Origin: a virus
DNA length: 27,052 bases
Direction: 5' to 3' (one strand)
Virus record (IMG/VR): IMGVR_UViG_3300042376_001169
Span: 1 to 27,052 of that record
Shown here: positions 13,293-22,923 of the stretch, in pieces
Layout: the number at the start of each line of letters is the position of its first letter
Position numbering within the stretch: the stretch's first letter is position 1
Program-made: the position numbers and the translations under genes
Notes under the pieces: model-generated
Database searches by the model: none
What the model was told of the DNA's origin: nothing
Seen by the model: the letters and a program-made list of their open reading frames with translations, nothing else

Positions 13293-14749
13293 GCGGTATC
13301 CCTACCAACATCATCACCATTCAGATGCCGCCGGGAAGCGATCCCGCCGGCGGAGATGGAGCCTACGACTTCGGGCCGATGCTCGACGTGATGAAGGGCG
13401 TTCAACTCAGCGTCGGCAGCATCAACCAGAACGTCAAGGCGATCCTCGAGGTTCTGAAGCGCATGTCATCCATGCGGGGAGGTCCGTCATCGGCTGCGCG
13501 CGGCGGTTCGGTTGCGGCGTCTGTGTCCCCGAAGGCCGGATCGCGCGCGCGGTTCGCCGCCGATCTGCTCGAGTACCGCAAGATGATCCGCGGCGGCGAA
13601 TCGTTCGGTGGAATGATGCGGCAGTCTCACGCGGAGCTGCTTGCGCGATACAAGTCGAACCGGGAATCTCTCAGCGCACGAGAACTGCGCGCGGCCACCA
13701 GGCTCCGTTCCGTCGAGATATTCGGCGAATCGGTCGCGGCTCAGAACGCGGCCACGGAAGCCGCGGCGAAGGCCCGTCAGGAGGCTAAGTCTCAGAAGGA
13801 GGCGATCCGCGCGCAGCGCGAGGCTGCTCGAGCCGCCCGGGCGCAGCAGTCTGCCGACCTTCGCTCCAGTCGGAGCCGAATGACGAACAGCATGGCGCAG
13901 AGGGTGTCCGATCTTCGCCGGAAAGCCGGAATGCCCGGGGCCACGGTGTCCGGCATCGGTCTGACCGATGAGGAGAAGGCGGTTTTGGCGGGGGAGGCAA
14001 GCCCGTCCGGTTTGCCGGGAACCCGCGCGCATTTCCGGGCCGTTGGCGGCATCGTGGATCAGCTTGGGAATGCGGGTGGCGCTCCCGCTCCGGCTCCCGG
14101 GCGGTTCTCTTCGATGGCCGGCGGCGTCATGCGCATCGTCACGATGGTCGGACGGGTGCTGTCCGTGGCCGGGATGGTCACGAGCCTTCTCGGGAAGATT
14201 TGGGGCGTGTTGCGTTCCTTCTCGCAGTCGGCTATGGCTTCGCGAGCGTACTTCTCGCGAATCGACCCGGTGTTCGCGACGCTCGAGGCTCAGTTCCAGA
14301 TCGGGCAGTTGCTTGCCGACATGCGCGTGGCATCGTCTCCGATGGCCCGCGGCGCTGCGACGCAGTTCACGTCCACCCAGCTCGCCCGTCAGAGGGCCGA
14401 GGTTCCCATCCGAAAGGCATGGGAGGTCACGAAGTTCAGTCTTGGGACCATGTACGAGCAGGTCATGTTCGGAGGTTCGCTTCTCCTTGGTGGCGTGCTC
14501 TCCGGAGACGGAAGGAACGCCATGCTCGGACTGACCTCTCTTGCGATGTTCAATGCTCCCGGGCTCGGCTTCATCAACGCCTATGTCCAGTCTCTCATTC
14601 TTCGACTGGCGGGCGGGAACAACACGGCATCTGCGAACGCCCTGTTCATAGGCGACTTGGTTGATATGACCGGAGGCAGGTTCAGCACCACCAGTCCGTA
14701 CATGGGGCCGAAGGCGAACGCATCGAACTGGTGGGGGGCAAGGCCATGA
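13289..14749 (+). CDS. tail tape measure protein, 486 aa
   Basis: Tape measure proteins fill the tube, set tail length and later enter the host envelope. Evidence here is position (after the chaperone pair), size and composition: an N-terminal segment with repeated Met/Val/Leu heptads, a long Ala/Arg/Gln/Glu coiled-coil region (about 140-200), and a hydrophobic stretch around 281-305 (IVTMVGRVLSVAGMVTSLLG), with another Leu/Gly-rich region near 395-435. The start is an ATGA overlap. At 486 residues it is short for a siphovirus; with the usual rule of about 1.5 angstrom per residue the tail would be roughly 70 nm (estimate from general knowledge). Confidence 0.75.
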   Translation: MSGIPTNIITIQMPPGSDPAGGDGAYDFGPMLDVMKGVQLSVGSINQNVKAILEVLKRMSSMRGGPSSAARGGSVAASVSPKAGSRARFAADLLEYRKMIRGGESFGGMMRQSHAELLARYKSNRESLSARELRAATRLRSVEIFGESVAAQNAATEAAAKARQEAKSQKEAIRAQREAARAARAQQSADLRSSRSRMTNSMAQRVSDLRRKAGMPGATVSGIGLTDEEKAVLAGEASPSGLPGTRAHFRAVGGIVDQLGNAGGAPAPAPGRFSSMAGGVMRIVTMVGRVLSVAGMVTSLLGKIWGVLRSFSQSAMASRAYFSRIDPVFATLEAQFQIGQLLADMRVASSPMARGAATQFTSTQLARQRAEVPIRKAWEVTKFSLGTMYEQVMFGGSLLLGGVLSGDGRNAMLGLTSLAMFNAPGLGFINAYVQSLILRLAGGNNTASANALFIGDLVDMTGGRFSTTSPYMGPKANASNWWGARP

Positions 14750-16773
14750 GTACGACCGTTCTCTACAACACCGTCCTGCTCGAGCAGGTTCGCATCATGG
14801 AGTACCGCGTCGAGTCTCCCGCGAACTTCGAGTCTCCGCACACGGGGATCCTTCAGCACTTCGTCACGGGGGAGGCGCTTGTCTTCGTTGACAACGACTT
14901 CAGCCCGCAGGCGTTCCGTTCGTTGGTCATAAACAAGCTGAACGTGCCTCGGAAGCAGATGAAGATCGAGGTTGAGGACTCCAATCAGTCTCCGACGACG
15001 AAGTACACCCTGTTCGACAACACCGTGTACACGGAGAACTTCGACGAGGCCCACGGCCCGTTCTTCTCCGCGCAGGTGACTGCGATCACCGGGACTCGAT
15101 GCCTTCTCGTGAACTTCACGGCGCAGTGGACGGAATCGGGAGACTCGCTGAATGCGATCCGTTCCTACTACTGCGTGTCGTCGTTCTCGATCGACGAGAT
15201 CGGCAACGTCACGCTCAGGAAGACCGGATCATTGCAGATCCGTGCAAAGGAGAACTTCACGCCGCCGATGGGCGTGGCTCCGAGAAATCAGGATCGCGCG
15301 GGCGTGTCGAACACCGGCGTCTACTTCGGAGATTCCGTCCGGTCGGATGTCGTGACCGACTTCATCACGTCGAACATCTCGGGGAACGTCGGGCAGTTCC
15401 CCGACTGCTACCGGCGGTTCGCGGCGGGAAACCTCTATCCGGGCTTCCGGCGAATCCGTCAGGAATACGCCATCGACGAGAGCCGGACGCGCCTCATCTT
15501 CGACATCACGGATCAGGAATTCACTCGAGGGCTTCCCGCGCCGGCGAAGGTCGGAAACTGCTCCTTCACCTACGAGCGGAGCCTCGACGGCAAGACGAGC
15601 GCGATCGGAACGAAGCACTTCATCGCGTCCGTCAAGGGCGACAAGTTCGTGACCGCAGGGGCGCTGTTGACTCTCTGCATTCGTCTGTCGCAGAACAGGA
15701 TCGACTACGCGAAGGACGTGATCCAGCGCATCCGCGTGACCGAGGAGAACATGCTGACGGAGAACTCGATCTCGTATGAGGTCTTGGCTTTGTCGGCGTC
15801 CAGTCAGGCGTTTGTCGCGACGAGCGGCGACAATACCGAGGACAGGTCCGGTCAAGTCTCTCCGGTGGACACGAGCCTGCTCCTCAAGAACATCCTTTCG
15901 CCGGTCAAGCTCTCCGGAGGCAAGTTCGTCTTCACCCCGGCGAAGATGCCGGACGCGTACGGCAACAGCCTTATCGTCCGGGTGACTCCGTACGCGTTCG
16001 ACCACCACGACACGCAATCGCTCTCGTCCGCTTCGTTCAGCCTTCCATCGACGTTCCAGATCCCGAACGACGAGGGAAGCGGATTGCAGCCGGTGATCTA
16101 CCTGTTCCCGGGCGGATACTTCGATGCTTCCGAGGGGCAAGCAAACGACACTACCGGGAACGAAGACGCGATCTACAGGTACATTCCGCCGAAGACGGAG
16201 CCATATGTTCCCGCCGGCCCGAACAAGGGCGATCTCGAGAAGAACAAGAGGAACCCGAACTCAAGCGAAACTCCCAACCCGAACTTCTCGTCGAAGGGAG
16301 GAAGGAAGATCAACGTTCGTTCCGGCATCGTGATCTGTCCTCCCGTGTCTCCGAGCGCCAAGAGCAGGGTGTTTCAAGTGGCGGCTCCAATGGCCGTCTA
16401 CACCGACTTCATCGACGGCTCCAAGAAGAACGAGCCGCCGAACCGCTCGATAGGCGACGTGCCGGGAGGCTCCGTCGTGACCGACATGAACTACTCGTTC
16501 ACGTCCGGAACCTCCGACTTGAACGGCAACAGGATCATGGCGGCTGGCTACGACCGGACGGTGGCGATCTCATGCCCAGGCGATTTCCCCGGAACGGGAG
16601 AGTCGCCTACGCAGCCAGCCTTTGAATTGCAGGATCGGACCTATCAGGGCGAGACGTACCGGATCGTCACGTTCAACCCGAAGTCCATCTTGATGCCGAG
16701 CGACGAAACGCAGGGTCAGAATCAGCCCGCCTACACAGATGGCCTCGGTAGTCCGGAGGGGTATCTTGCATGA
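14746..16773 (+). CDS. unrecognised large tail-tip protein, 675 aa
   Basis: Starts at ATG 14746 in an ATGA overlap with the tape measure; an in-frame GTG 14731 would add five residues. I do not recognise the family. The sequence is beta-rich throughout: early segments FVTGEALVFVDNDFSP and KQMKIEVEDSN, then FSIDEIGNVTLRKTGS, and SLIVRVTPYAFDHHDTQSL near residue 415. Around residues 485-525 lies a Pro/Asn/Lys-rich linker followed by a smaller beta domain. By position just after the tape measure it should take the place of the distal tail or tail-hub protein. It is nearly the same length as the next gene, but I see no clear sequence repeat between them. Confidence 0.6.
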   Translation: MSTTVLYNTVLLEQVRIMEYRVESPANFESPHTGILQHFVTGEALVFVDNDFSPQAFRSLVINKLNVPRKQMKIEVEDSNQSPTTKYTLFDNTVYTENFDEAHGPFFSAQVTAITGTRCLLVNFTAQWTESGDSLNAIRSYYCVSSFSIDEIGNVTLRKTGSLQIRAKENFTPPMGVAPRNQDRAGVSNTGVYFGDSVRSDVVTDFITSNISGNVGQFPDCYRRFAAGNLYPGFRRIRQEYAIDESRTRLIFDITDQEFTRGLPAPAKVGNCSFTYERSLDGKTSAIGTKHFIASVKGDKFVTAGALLTLCIRLSQNRIDYAKDVIQRIRVTEENMLTENSISYEVLALSASSQAFVATSGDNTEDRSGQVSPVDTSLLLKNILSPVKLSGGKFVFTPAKMPDAYGNSLIVRVTPYAFDHHDTQSLSSASFSLPSTFQIPNDEGSGLQPVIYLFPGGYFDASEGQANDTTGNEDAIYRYIPPKTEPYVPAGPNKGDLEKNKRNPNSSETPNPNFSSKGGRKINVRSGIVICPPVSPSAKSRVFQVAAPMAVYTDFIDGSKKNEPPNRSIGDVPGGSVVTDMNYSFTSGTSDLNGNRIMAAGYDRTVAISCPGDFPGTGESPTQPAFELQDRTYQGETYRIVTFNPKSILMPSDETQGQNQPAYTDGLGSPEGYLA

Positions 16774-18812
16774 GCTGCGCGATCTCCGTCAAGTCCCGGG
16801 AAATCAACGCCACCGACTACACGGGCCGGGATGCCACGGTTTCGGCGCGACTTCTCACGGACGAGCTGCGGAGGCTCATCGAGAGGCAGAATGTCGATTG
16901 CAGGGACATCAACTGCATGAGGTGGCCGCTGTTCGGCATGAGCAGGCACGGAGTCTGCAAGCTCCTGCTTCTGAAGAACGACGTGATGGCCCTTCTCAGT
17001 TACGGCGAATCAACGGAGTCGATGAACACCAGTCAGGCGAACACGCTTCCCGCAGTCTTCGACATCACGTTTGAGTCCGAGCCGGACGATCCAATCACCT
17101 TCTGGAACATGTCGATGGCGCATGTCCAGCCTCTCATGGTTTCCGGATTCGGAAGCGCGATGCACGGCGAGGCCATGTACGTCGTCACGTTCAAGTGCCC
17201 GAGATGGGCCATGCGGTGCGCGCGCTCGAGGAATTCAAGCGGCGATCATCTGTCCGACAGGGATTGGGTTCCCGGGAAAGTGGTGAGCAATTCGTCTGCA
17301 TCGAATGCGGCGAACACCTACCGGAACGCCATCACGTCCCTTTGCGACTGCTCGGCAATCACCGCCGGGACGGCATTGATAAACGACCCCCTGTCCTATG
17401 GGCTTGGAGTTTCGTTTCCCCCCATCTACAGGCCGCAGAGTGTTTGGGAATCCTCCGCAGCCATCTCGCTCGCCGCCTATCTCAGCGAGCCTGTGGAGCT
17501 TGGCAGCGCGGACCACAAGCCGTTTCTGAACGTGATCGACGACATGGCTCGCAACGCCGGAGTCGCCGCCGGCCTGTTCCCCTTCAGGACGGGCGCGAAC
17601 TCCAGAAGCTACTACGTCGCGATCCATGCGATAGATCAGGGCGTGACCAACGCCGTTGCCTATCTGGACGGCATCCGCGACCGGATCATCGCCGGGACCA
17701 TCACGCATCTTGGCTCGGCCCCTCCGGGCATGAGCGGGGATCTCGCGCGGTTCGTCATCCCGCTTCAAGCGACGAAGATGGGTCAGCCCAATCAGGTCTA
17801 TCTGAAGCGCGGCTCGGCGCATCCTCCGGACGGTCGCCCCCCCGCTGTCTTCAACCCATCGGCTTCGCTTTCCGACTACACGACTCCTTCCGACACCGGA
17901 AAATTCGACATCGAGGAATTGTCTCCCATCTACCGCCGCGGTGCGGGATGGGATCTGCGGGGAGCGATCGCCGCCGCCGATTCGATCCACTCAAACGGTC
18001 CCGGGTATGGAGTGATCGAGCCGGGTCCGTATGGTGGATTCGCCTGTATCGCAGCATCCGGGTCGTCGATATCTCCGACCAGCGGCTCGTACGAGCAGCA
18101 TCTAGCCGATCGGCGCATCTGGGGTTTGAAATCCGGCGTCTGCGACGTTTGGTTGAGCGGATGGCTGTGCCCGTCCTACCAGAACGGATGGGCCGGAGGA
18201 TCTTGGATCGAACTCCGGTTGCAGACCGACGACAAGGGCTTCGGCTTCCCCACGACGCGCATCCACGGGAGCCTCGAGGACTCGCTGGTGTGTCCGCAGT
18301 TCTCCGATGGAGACACCGCGATCGAGGGCGGCGGAATGGTCCGCACTTGGCGCGGGGACGATGGCAAGACCCACGCGCACGTCGAATGGCCGTTCGGGAT
18401 CCCGTGCCTCATCCGAATCACGAACAGCACGCGGATCAACGCAGGAATTCCCATTTGGCGCTACACGGCGAATATCGTCGTGAAGAACCGCGCAGACGCA
18501 ACGGCGCCCGCCAATGCGACGGAGTATCAGGGGGGGCTCGCTGCGTTCAGAGATTGCGCCTCCTCGTTGCCGGAGCATGAGATCATCGCATACAACATCT
18601 CTGAAACAAACAACAGCGCCGCCTTTGCCGCACCGGGATACAAGCTGCCATTCAACCCGCCCACGTTTGAAATGCTACCGATCGGCGAGGACAGGGATGG
18701 AAATAAGCGCGATGTCGTGGTGCAAGCAATGCTCTATCGGGGCTATAATGACGGCACGGCGCGGACCTGTGCCTACTTCTGCCTGACCAACGCCGTCGAT
18801 GGATACTGCTGA
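16770..18812 (+). CDS. unrecognised large tail-tip protein with many cysteines, 680 aa
   Basis: Starts in an ATGA overlap with the preceding gene and ends in TGATG with the fibre gene. The family is not recognised. It is a large beta-rich protein with scattered cysteine pairs (VDCRDINC near 45-52, CPRWAMRC near 144, LCDCSA near 192, and C-terminal CAYFC and YC), which could form disulphides outside the cell. The segment SGSWIELRL-type strands near 475 and aromatic/Gly-rich loops (GPGYGVIEPGPYGGF near 415) resemble carbohydrate-binding or tail-tip beta domains in style only. Its place between the first tail-tip protein and the fibre suggests a baseplate/hub or fibre-attachment role. Confidence 0.6.
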   Translation: MSCAISVKSREINATDYTGRDATVSARLLTDELRRLIERQNVDCRDINCMRWPLFGMSRHGVCKLLLLKNDVMALLSYGESTESMNTSQANTLPAVFDITFESEPDDPITFWNMSMAHVQPLMVSGFGSAMHGEAMYVVTFKCPRWAMRCARSRNSSGDHLSDRDWVPGKVVSNSSASNAANTYRNAITSLCDCSAITAGTALINDPLSYGLGVSFPPIYRPQSVWESSAAISLAAYLSEPVELGSADHKPFLNVIDDMARNAGVAAGLFPFRTGANSRSYYVAIHAIDQGVTNAVAYLDGIRDRIIAGTITHLGSAPPGMSGDLARFVIPLQATKMGQPNQVYLKRGSAHPPDGRPPAVFNPSASLSDYTTPSDTGKFDIEELSPIYRRGAGWDLRGAIAAADSIHSNGPGYGVIEPGPYGGFACIAASGSSISPTSGSYEQHLADRRIWGLKSGVCDVWLSGWLCPSYQNGWAGGSWIELRLQTDDKGFGFPTTRIHGSLEDSLVCPQFSDGDTAIEGGGMVRTWRGDDGKTHAHVEWPFGIPCLIRITNSTRINAGIPIWRYTANIVVKNRADATAPANATEYQGGLAAFRDCASSLPEHEIIAYNISETNNSAAFAAPGYKLPFNPPTFEMLPIGEDRDGNKRDVVVQAMLYRGYNDGTARTCAYFCLTNAVDGYC

Positions 18813-20770
18813 TGCCGCATACAGAATCCGTCCTTCCTCTTGGAGTTCCGATTGCTCCCACGGAGCCAACGGACGGAAACTCCACGCACATCGACAATTA
18901 CGGTAGAGGCGGACTTCACTCTGTCGCGGACATTGCCGCTCGAGATGCGATCGCGTCGGACCGCCGGCGCGTCGGCATGGTCTGCTATGTCCAGGCGGAT
19001 TCGACGCACTACAAGCTTACGGCCCTTCCGAACACATGGGCCACGTTCGGTGGCGGCGGCAACGTCAACGTCGTGTCGGGCGACGGCATCACCGTCACGG
19101 AGAGCCCTGCCGACACGTTCACAGTGCGGGCGAACTTCGGAAGCGCGGGAAACACCGTCTGCGAGGGCAACGACGCCAGACTGTCCGACGCAAGACCGCC
19201 GCTCTCTCACACGCACGTTCTTGCCAACATCACCGATGCAGGAACCATCGCATCTCAGGACGCGGACGCCGTTTCGCTTACGGGCGGCACGGTTCAAGGC
19301 GTGTCGGCGGTCACGGGGTCGTACTCGTCGCTGCTGAACGAAGCGACGATGAAACTCGTCCGCAAGTCCACATCCGGCACGATCACGAAGGGGCAGGTCG
19401 TCTACATCGTCGGCAGCAGCGGCAATCACCTGACAGTTGAACTCGCGGATGCAGACAGCGAGGCGACTGCGGCAACCACGATCGGCGTGGCCGTCGAGAA
19501 CATCACGAGCACGACGAGCGGCTACATCATCGTCCAAGGCTACCTTTTTGGCCTTTCCAACCTGCCTGTCGTCAGCTTTCCCGACGGCGCAGCCCTTTGG
19601 CTGAGCCAGACGGCAGGCGGCTGGACCACCACGCCGCCCACCCAGCCTGCCCACAGGGTCTTCCTTGGCTGGGTCATTACGAACAGCAACGGCGCGGCGG
19701 GCCGAGCCTACATCAAGGTCATCAACGGCCAGGAGCTGGACGAGCTCCACGACGTGCTGATCGGCGGATCGCCGGCGGACAACGACCTGCTGGCCTACGA
19801 CTCGGCGACAAGCTTGTGGAAGAACCAGACGGCGGCGCAAGCCGGCCTCGCCGCAGCAAGCCACACGCACGCGATTGCGGACGTAAACCTGCTTCAGAAC
19901 GCGCTCGACGCCAAACTCGACGATTCACAGGCCACGGCAACGGGCCTTGCGGTGCTTGGTGCTGCGACGCCTGCGGCGGGCGCGACGGCGCTTGGGCTTG
20001 GCACGGGCGACACGCCGACGTTCAAGGAGATCATCCTTGAGAACGGCGAGCGGATCAGGAACACGACGAACGGGCGCGTCGAGATCATCCCGCAGCCATC
20101 GGTCGCGGACCGGATCGGCATCACGTTCGACCTCACGCTACGGTCGAACCTCATCAGCATCGGCTCCTTCCGTCCGATCGACAGCGCGGTGAACGTGGGC
20201 GGCGTGTACTGGGATATCCCGCTCCAAGTCGGAAACAACGTCGACCTTGTGGTGTCTGGACAGGATTGGTCTGCGTTCCGGCAAGTGGTCGGCGCGGGCC
20301 TCCGGCAGACGCTCTGCGTCGGCGTCGGCGTCGGCTACAACTTCGGCGGCACGGACATCAGCAGCAGTTCGTTCGCGCTGATGCATCGGTATCACTTCGG
20401 CCTTTCGACACGCTGCCCGAGCGTGACTCACGCGGACCCGCACTTCTACGTCTACTCGATGGACTCGACGCAGGCGAACGACTTCGTGCGCATGTCGCAC
20501 GATCAAACGGACGGCGTGATCGAGAGCGGGAACGGCGACCTGCGGCTGGTTGCTCCGGGTGAAATCCGCTTCAACGGCAACCTGATTCAGAGCCGCATCA
20601 CGTCGGCCCAGTCCCGGCTTCTCGGTCGAGGCGCTTCGTCGGGCTCCGGCCAGCCGCAGGAAATCACGATCGGGTCCGGGCTCTCGCTGACCGGAACGAC
20701 TCTCTCCGCGACGGGCGGCGGCGGCGGCGTGACAGAGGACTTCGCAATCGCGATGGCGGTGGCACTATGA
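18812..20770 (+). CDS. tail fibre protein, 652 aa
   Basis: This protein carries classic fibre signatures: GNDARLSDARPPLSHTH (119-135), a second SHTH motif near residue 350 followed by LLQNALDAKLDDSQA, a Gly-rich segment before position 85 and a C-terminal QPQEITIGSGLSLTGTTL with a poly-Gly stretch. Between the two SHTH motifs (about 180-312) is a domain beginning KSTSGTITKGQVVYIVGSSG that resembles capsid-cement/decoration folds. A second variable domain (about 385-600) precedes the C-terminal shaft. It probably trimerises and mediates host attachment. It starts at TGATG and ends at ATGA, so it is fully embedded in the operon. Confidence 0.8.
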   Translation: MPHTESVLPLGVPIAPTEPTDGNSTHIDNYGRGGLHSVADIAARDAIASDRRRVGMVCYVQADSTHYKLTALPNTWATFGGGGNVNVVSGDGITVTESPADTFTVRANFGSAGNTVCEGNDARLSDARPPLSHTHVLANITDAGTIASQDADAVSLTGGTVQGVSAVTGSYSSLLNEATMKLVRKSTSGTITKGQVVYIVGSSGNHLTVELADADSEATAATTIGVAVENITSTTSGYIIVQGYLFGLSNLPVVSFPDGAALWLSQTAGGWTTTPPTQPAHRVFLGWVITNSNGAAGRAYIKVINGQELDELHDVLIGGSPADNDLLAYDSATSLWKNQTAAQAGLAAASHTHAIADVNLLQNALDAKLDDSQATATGLAVLGAATPAAGATALGLGTGDTPTFKEIILENGERIRNTTNGRVEIIPQPSVADRIGITFDLTLRSNLISIGSFRPIDSAVNVGGVYWDIPLQVGNNVDLVVSGQDWSAFRQVVGAGLRQTLCVGVGVGYNFGGTDISSSSFALMHRYHFGLSTRCPSVTHADPHFYVYSMDSTQANDFVRMSHDQTDGVIESGNGDLRLVAPGEIRFNGNLIQSRITSAQSRLLGRGASSGSGQPQEITIGSGLSLTGTTLSATGGGGGVTEDFAIAMAVAL

Positions 20771-21321
20771 ACAGAACACTCGGCATCGACATCCCCGGCA
20801 GCACCACGTTTACCCCGGGCCTCGGCGGCGTCGGCACGGTGACCTTCATCGGCATCGACCTGACGCTCGCGAACATCAAGCTGATTACGAACGTCACCCG
20901 GAACGAGATCATCTACAACTTTGCCAGCGCGGCGAAGGGCGCGGCGGCGTTCGGCCTGAACAGCCTAACGCTGGACTTCGACACCTCGACGCACAGCGGG
21001 TCGGACGTGCTGCAAGTCATCCTCGATGTGACCGGGGCTCAGGACGTTTCGACCGGCGAGATGATCGAGACGCTGTCGGCCCTGCGGATGGCCGTGCAAT
21101 CGTTGACCCGCGCGATGGGCCGAGTGGACGCCACTGGCCGCCTCGTCGTTGCGGCGGAGCAGCCCACGGCTGCCTCCCTCAACGTGGCCCTCGCCTCTCT
21201 CGCCAGCGTAGCCACGGTGACCAACCAGACTCAGCACGGCGGCATCGCCGCGAACGACCTCATTCCGACTCTCTCTCGCCTTGGCGGCGATTCGCTCCGC
21301 CGCAACATCACGGTGACTTGA
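20767..21321 (+). CDS. virion-associated protein of unknown function, 184 aa
   Basis: The N-terminal beta domain contains FIGIDLTLANIKLITNVTRN, then IIYNF, and a LTLDFDTSTHSGSDVLQVIL strand, a pattern I recall from many uncharacterised phage tail-region proteins ('ITN.T....IYN...LTLD.DTS...D.L'). The C-terminal part is a long helix (MIETLSALRMAVQSLTRAMG, about 99-118) and a Ser/Ala/Gln-rich tail. It may bind the fibre or act as a fibre-associated structural protein. It starts in an ATGA overlap and the next gene begins two bases after its stop. Confidence 0.55.
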   Translation: MNRTLGIDIPGSTTFTPGLGGVGTVTFIGIDLTLANIKLITNVTRNEIIYNFASAAKGAAAFGLNSLTLDFDTSTHSGSDVLQVILDVTGAQDVSTGEMIETLSALRMAVQSLTRAMGRVDATGRLVVAAEQPTAASLNVALASLASVATVTNQTQHGGIAANDLIPTLSRLGGDSLRRNITVT

Positions 21322-21322
21322 A

Positions 21323-22759
21323 ATGCCAACCACGAACGGAAACCGGAAGCTCCTCGATCTCAAGCGCTGGGAAATGGTCGCACCGCTTCAGGCAGCGACC
21401 TCGGCGGGCGCGTTCATCGCCTCCTCGCGGCACTACCGGCAGCAGCAGCTGTACGTCGCGTCGAACACCTCTGCCTGGCTTTACAACCCCTCCGAGGACG
21501 GCTGGACTCCGCTCGCTTCGCCGGCCCTTGCAGGCACGTTCGGCGCGGGAGCGTGCGGTGTGGCGGTCGCTATCTCGATCGGCAGCTCGACCGGAGCCGC
21601 GCAGCTGACGGCCACCGGCGGCACGACCACGACGATCCAGACCAACCAGAACCTTCAGCGCGACCTTCGCGGCTACTCGGTGCACATCACTGGCGGCCCG
21701 AACGCGGGCGCGACTCTTGCGATTGTCTCGAACACCCTCGGCGCAAGCGCGACGATCACGGTCGCGGCGCAGGCCACGGCGTTCAGCGCATCCACGACGT
21801 ACCGCCTGATTACCCCGGTCTGGTACGTCCTCGGCGCAGGCACGACCGCGGCGGGCTCGTTCAGGAAGTACGACTTCGCAACGAACACGTGGACCACGCT
21901 GGCACAGGCCGGCCTCCCCGCGACGATCAGCACCGACTCGAAGCTGGTCTCGACGCCGAGCTGGATCGGTGAGAACTTCCTCCAGTTCCTGACCGGCACT
22001 GCTTCGGCTGGCGCGGCTGCGACCCTGACCCACACCGGCAAGTCGTGGACCACCAACCAGTGGACCAACTACCAGATCCGGATCGTGTCTGGAACGGGCG
22101 CCGGGCAGATCCGGAACATCGCCAGCAACACGGGTTCGGTCATCACGGTGTCCGCGAACTGGACCACCAACCCGGACGCGACCTCCGTCTACTCGATCGA
22201 AGGCAACGACGATTACCTGTACTACCTCGGAAGCGGCGCGGTAGGCCTCATCCGGTACAGCATCAGCGCGAACACGTGGACGACCCTGAGCCCAACCGTG
22301 GCGCGCGCCGCCGCGCCGGGCGCGGGCATGAGCGCGCACTGGGTCCACTCGGCCACGGATGCGGCTTGGACCGGCGAGAACGCCATCCGCAACGGCCAGC
22401 GCATCTATTCGTTCCGAGGCGGCAACACTTCGCTGCTGGACTACTACGACATCGCGGCGAACACCTGGGTGAACGGCGTGCCCTATGCGCCGGCGGGCGA
22501 GTCCCACGGAACCGGCACTAAGTGGATCTACAGCGGCGACTTCCTGTACGGGCAGCACTTGGCGACGGGCCGCTGGTTCCGCGTGAACCTCGTCACGTCG
22601 GCGCAGGACGGCTGGTCGGTGATGGTCTATCCGCAGGGCGCCGCCGTGGTCGGCGACACCGCGTTCGACGCCACCTTCATCGACGGCGCCACCCGGATCG
22701 ACTTCCTGTATATCGGCTTGAACACGAGCACCGTGATGCTCCGGCAGATGGTGATCTGA
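21323..22759 (+). CDS. Kelch-like beta-propeller tail protein, 478 aa
   Basis: Repeating Kelch-type blades are visible from the motif Y-x-x-x-x-NTW: YDFATNTWTTL (about 183), YSISANTWTTL (about 312), YDIAANTWVNG (about 375), plus a divergent LYNPSEDGWTPL near 53. Inserted between blades are two copies of another beta unit, one around GGPNAGATLAIVSNTLG (about 124-140) and one around SGTGAGQIRNIASNTGSV (about 256-273). Such propellers in phages are typically receptor- or glycan-facing virion proteins. There is no signal peptide. It lies between a virion-associated protein and the lysis genes and overlaps the next start as TGATG. Confidence 0.7.
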   Translation: MPTTNGNRKLLDLKRWEMVAPLQAATSAGAFIASSRHYRQQQLYVASNTSAWLYNPSEDGWTPLASPALAGTFGAGACGVAVAISIGSSTGAAQLTATGGTTTTIQTNQNLQRDLRGYSVHITGGPNAGATLAIVSNTLGASATITVAAQATAFSASTTYRLITPVWYVLGAGTTAAGSFRKYDFATNTWTTLAQAGLPATISTDSKLVSTPSWIGENFLQFLTGTASAGAAATLTHTGKSWTTNQWTNYQIRIVSGTGAGQIRNIASNTGSVITVSANWTTNPDATSVYSIEGNDDYLYYLGSGAVGLIRYSISANTWTTLSPTVARAAAPGAGMSAHWVHSATDAAWTGENAIRNGQRIYSFRGGNTSLLDYYDIAANTWVNGVPYAPAGESHGTGTKWIYSGDFLYGQHLATGRWFRVNLVTSAQDGWSVMVYPQGAAVVGDTAFDATFIDGATRIDFLYIGLNTSTVMLRQMVI

Positions 22760-22923
22760 TGGAAAACCAAGAACGCATCGAGTGCGAACGCAACCGGCTC
22801 GCGAACCTCTCCTCGCTTCGGACGGCGGCGCATCGCGTCGGCGACGCCGAGCGCGTGCTCGCCTTGGATCGCGACATTGCGGCGACATTGGCGCTGATCC
22901 AGCAACTGGAGGCACAGCAGTGA
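22759..22923 (+). CDS. small coiled-coil protein, 54 aa
   Basis: A tiny protein starting at the TGATG overlap with the Kelch gene and ending in GTGA with the next gene. The sequence is a helical, charged coiled coil (RNRLANLSSLRTA, then LALDRDIAATLALIQQLEAQ) without a membrane segment. Its function is unknown. It probably works with its neighbours in the lysis cassette or as a small tail-accessory protein. The gene call rests on tight overlaps on both sides and protein-like heptads. Confidence 0.55.
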   Translation: MENQERIECERNRLANLSSLRTAAHRVGDAERVLALDRDIAATLALIQQLEAQQ

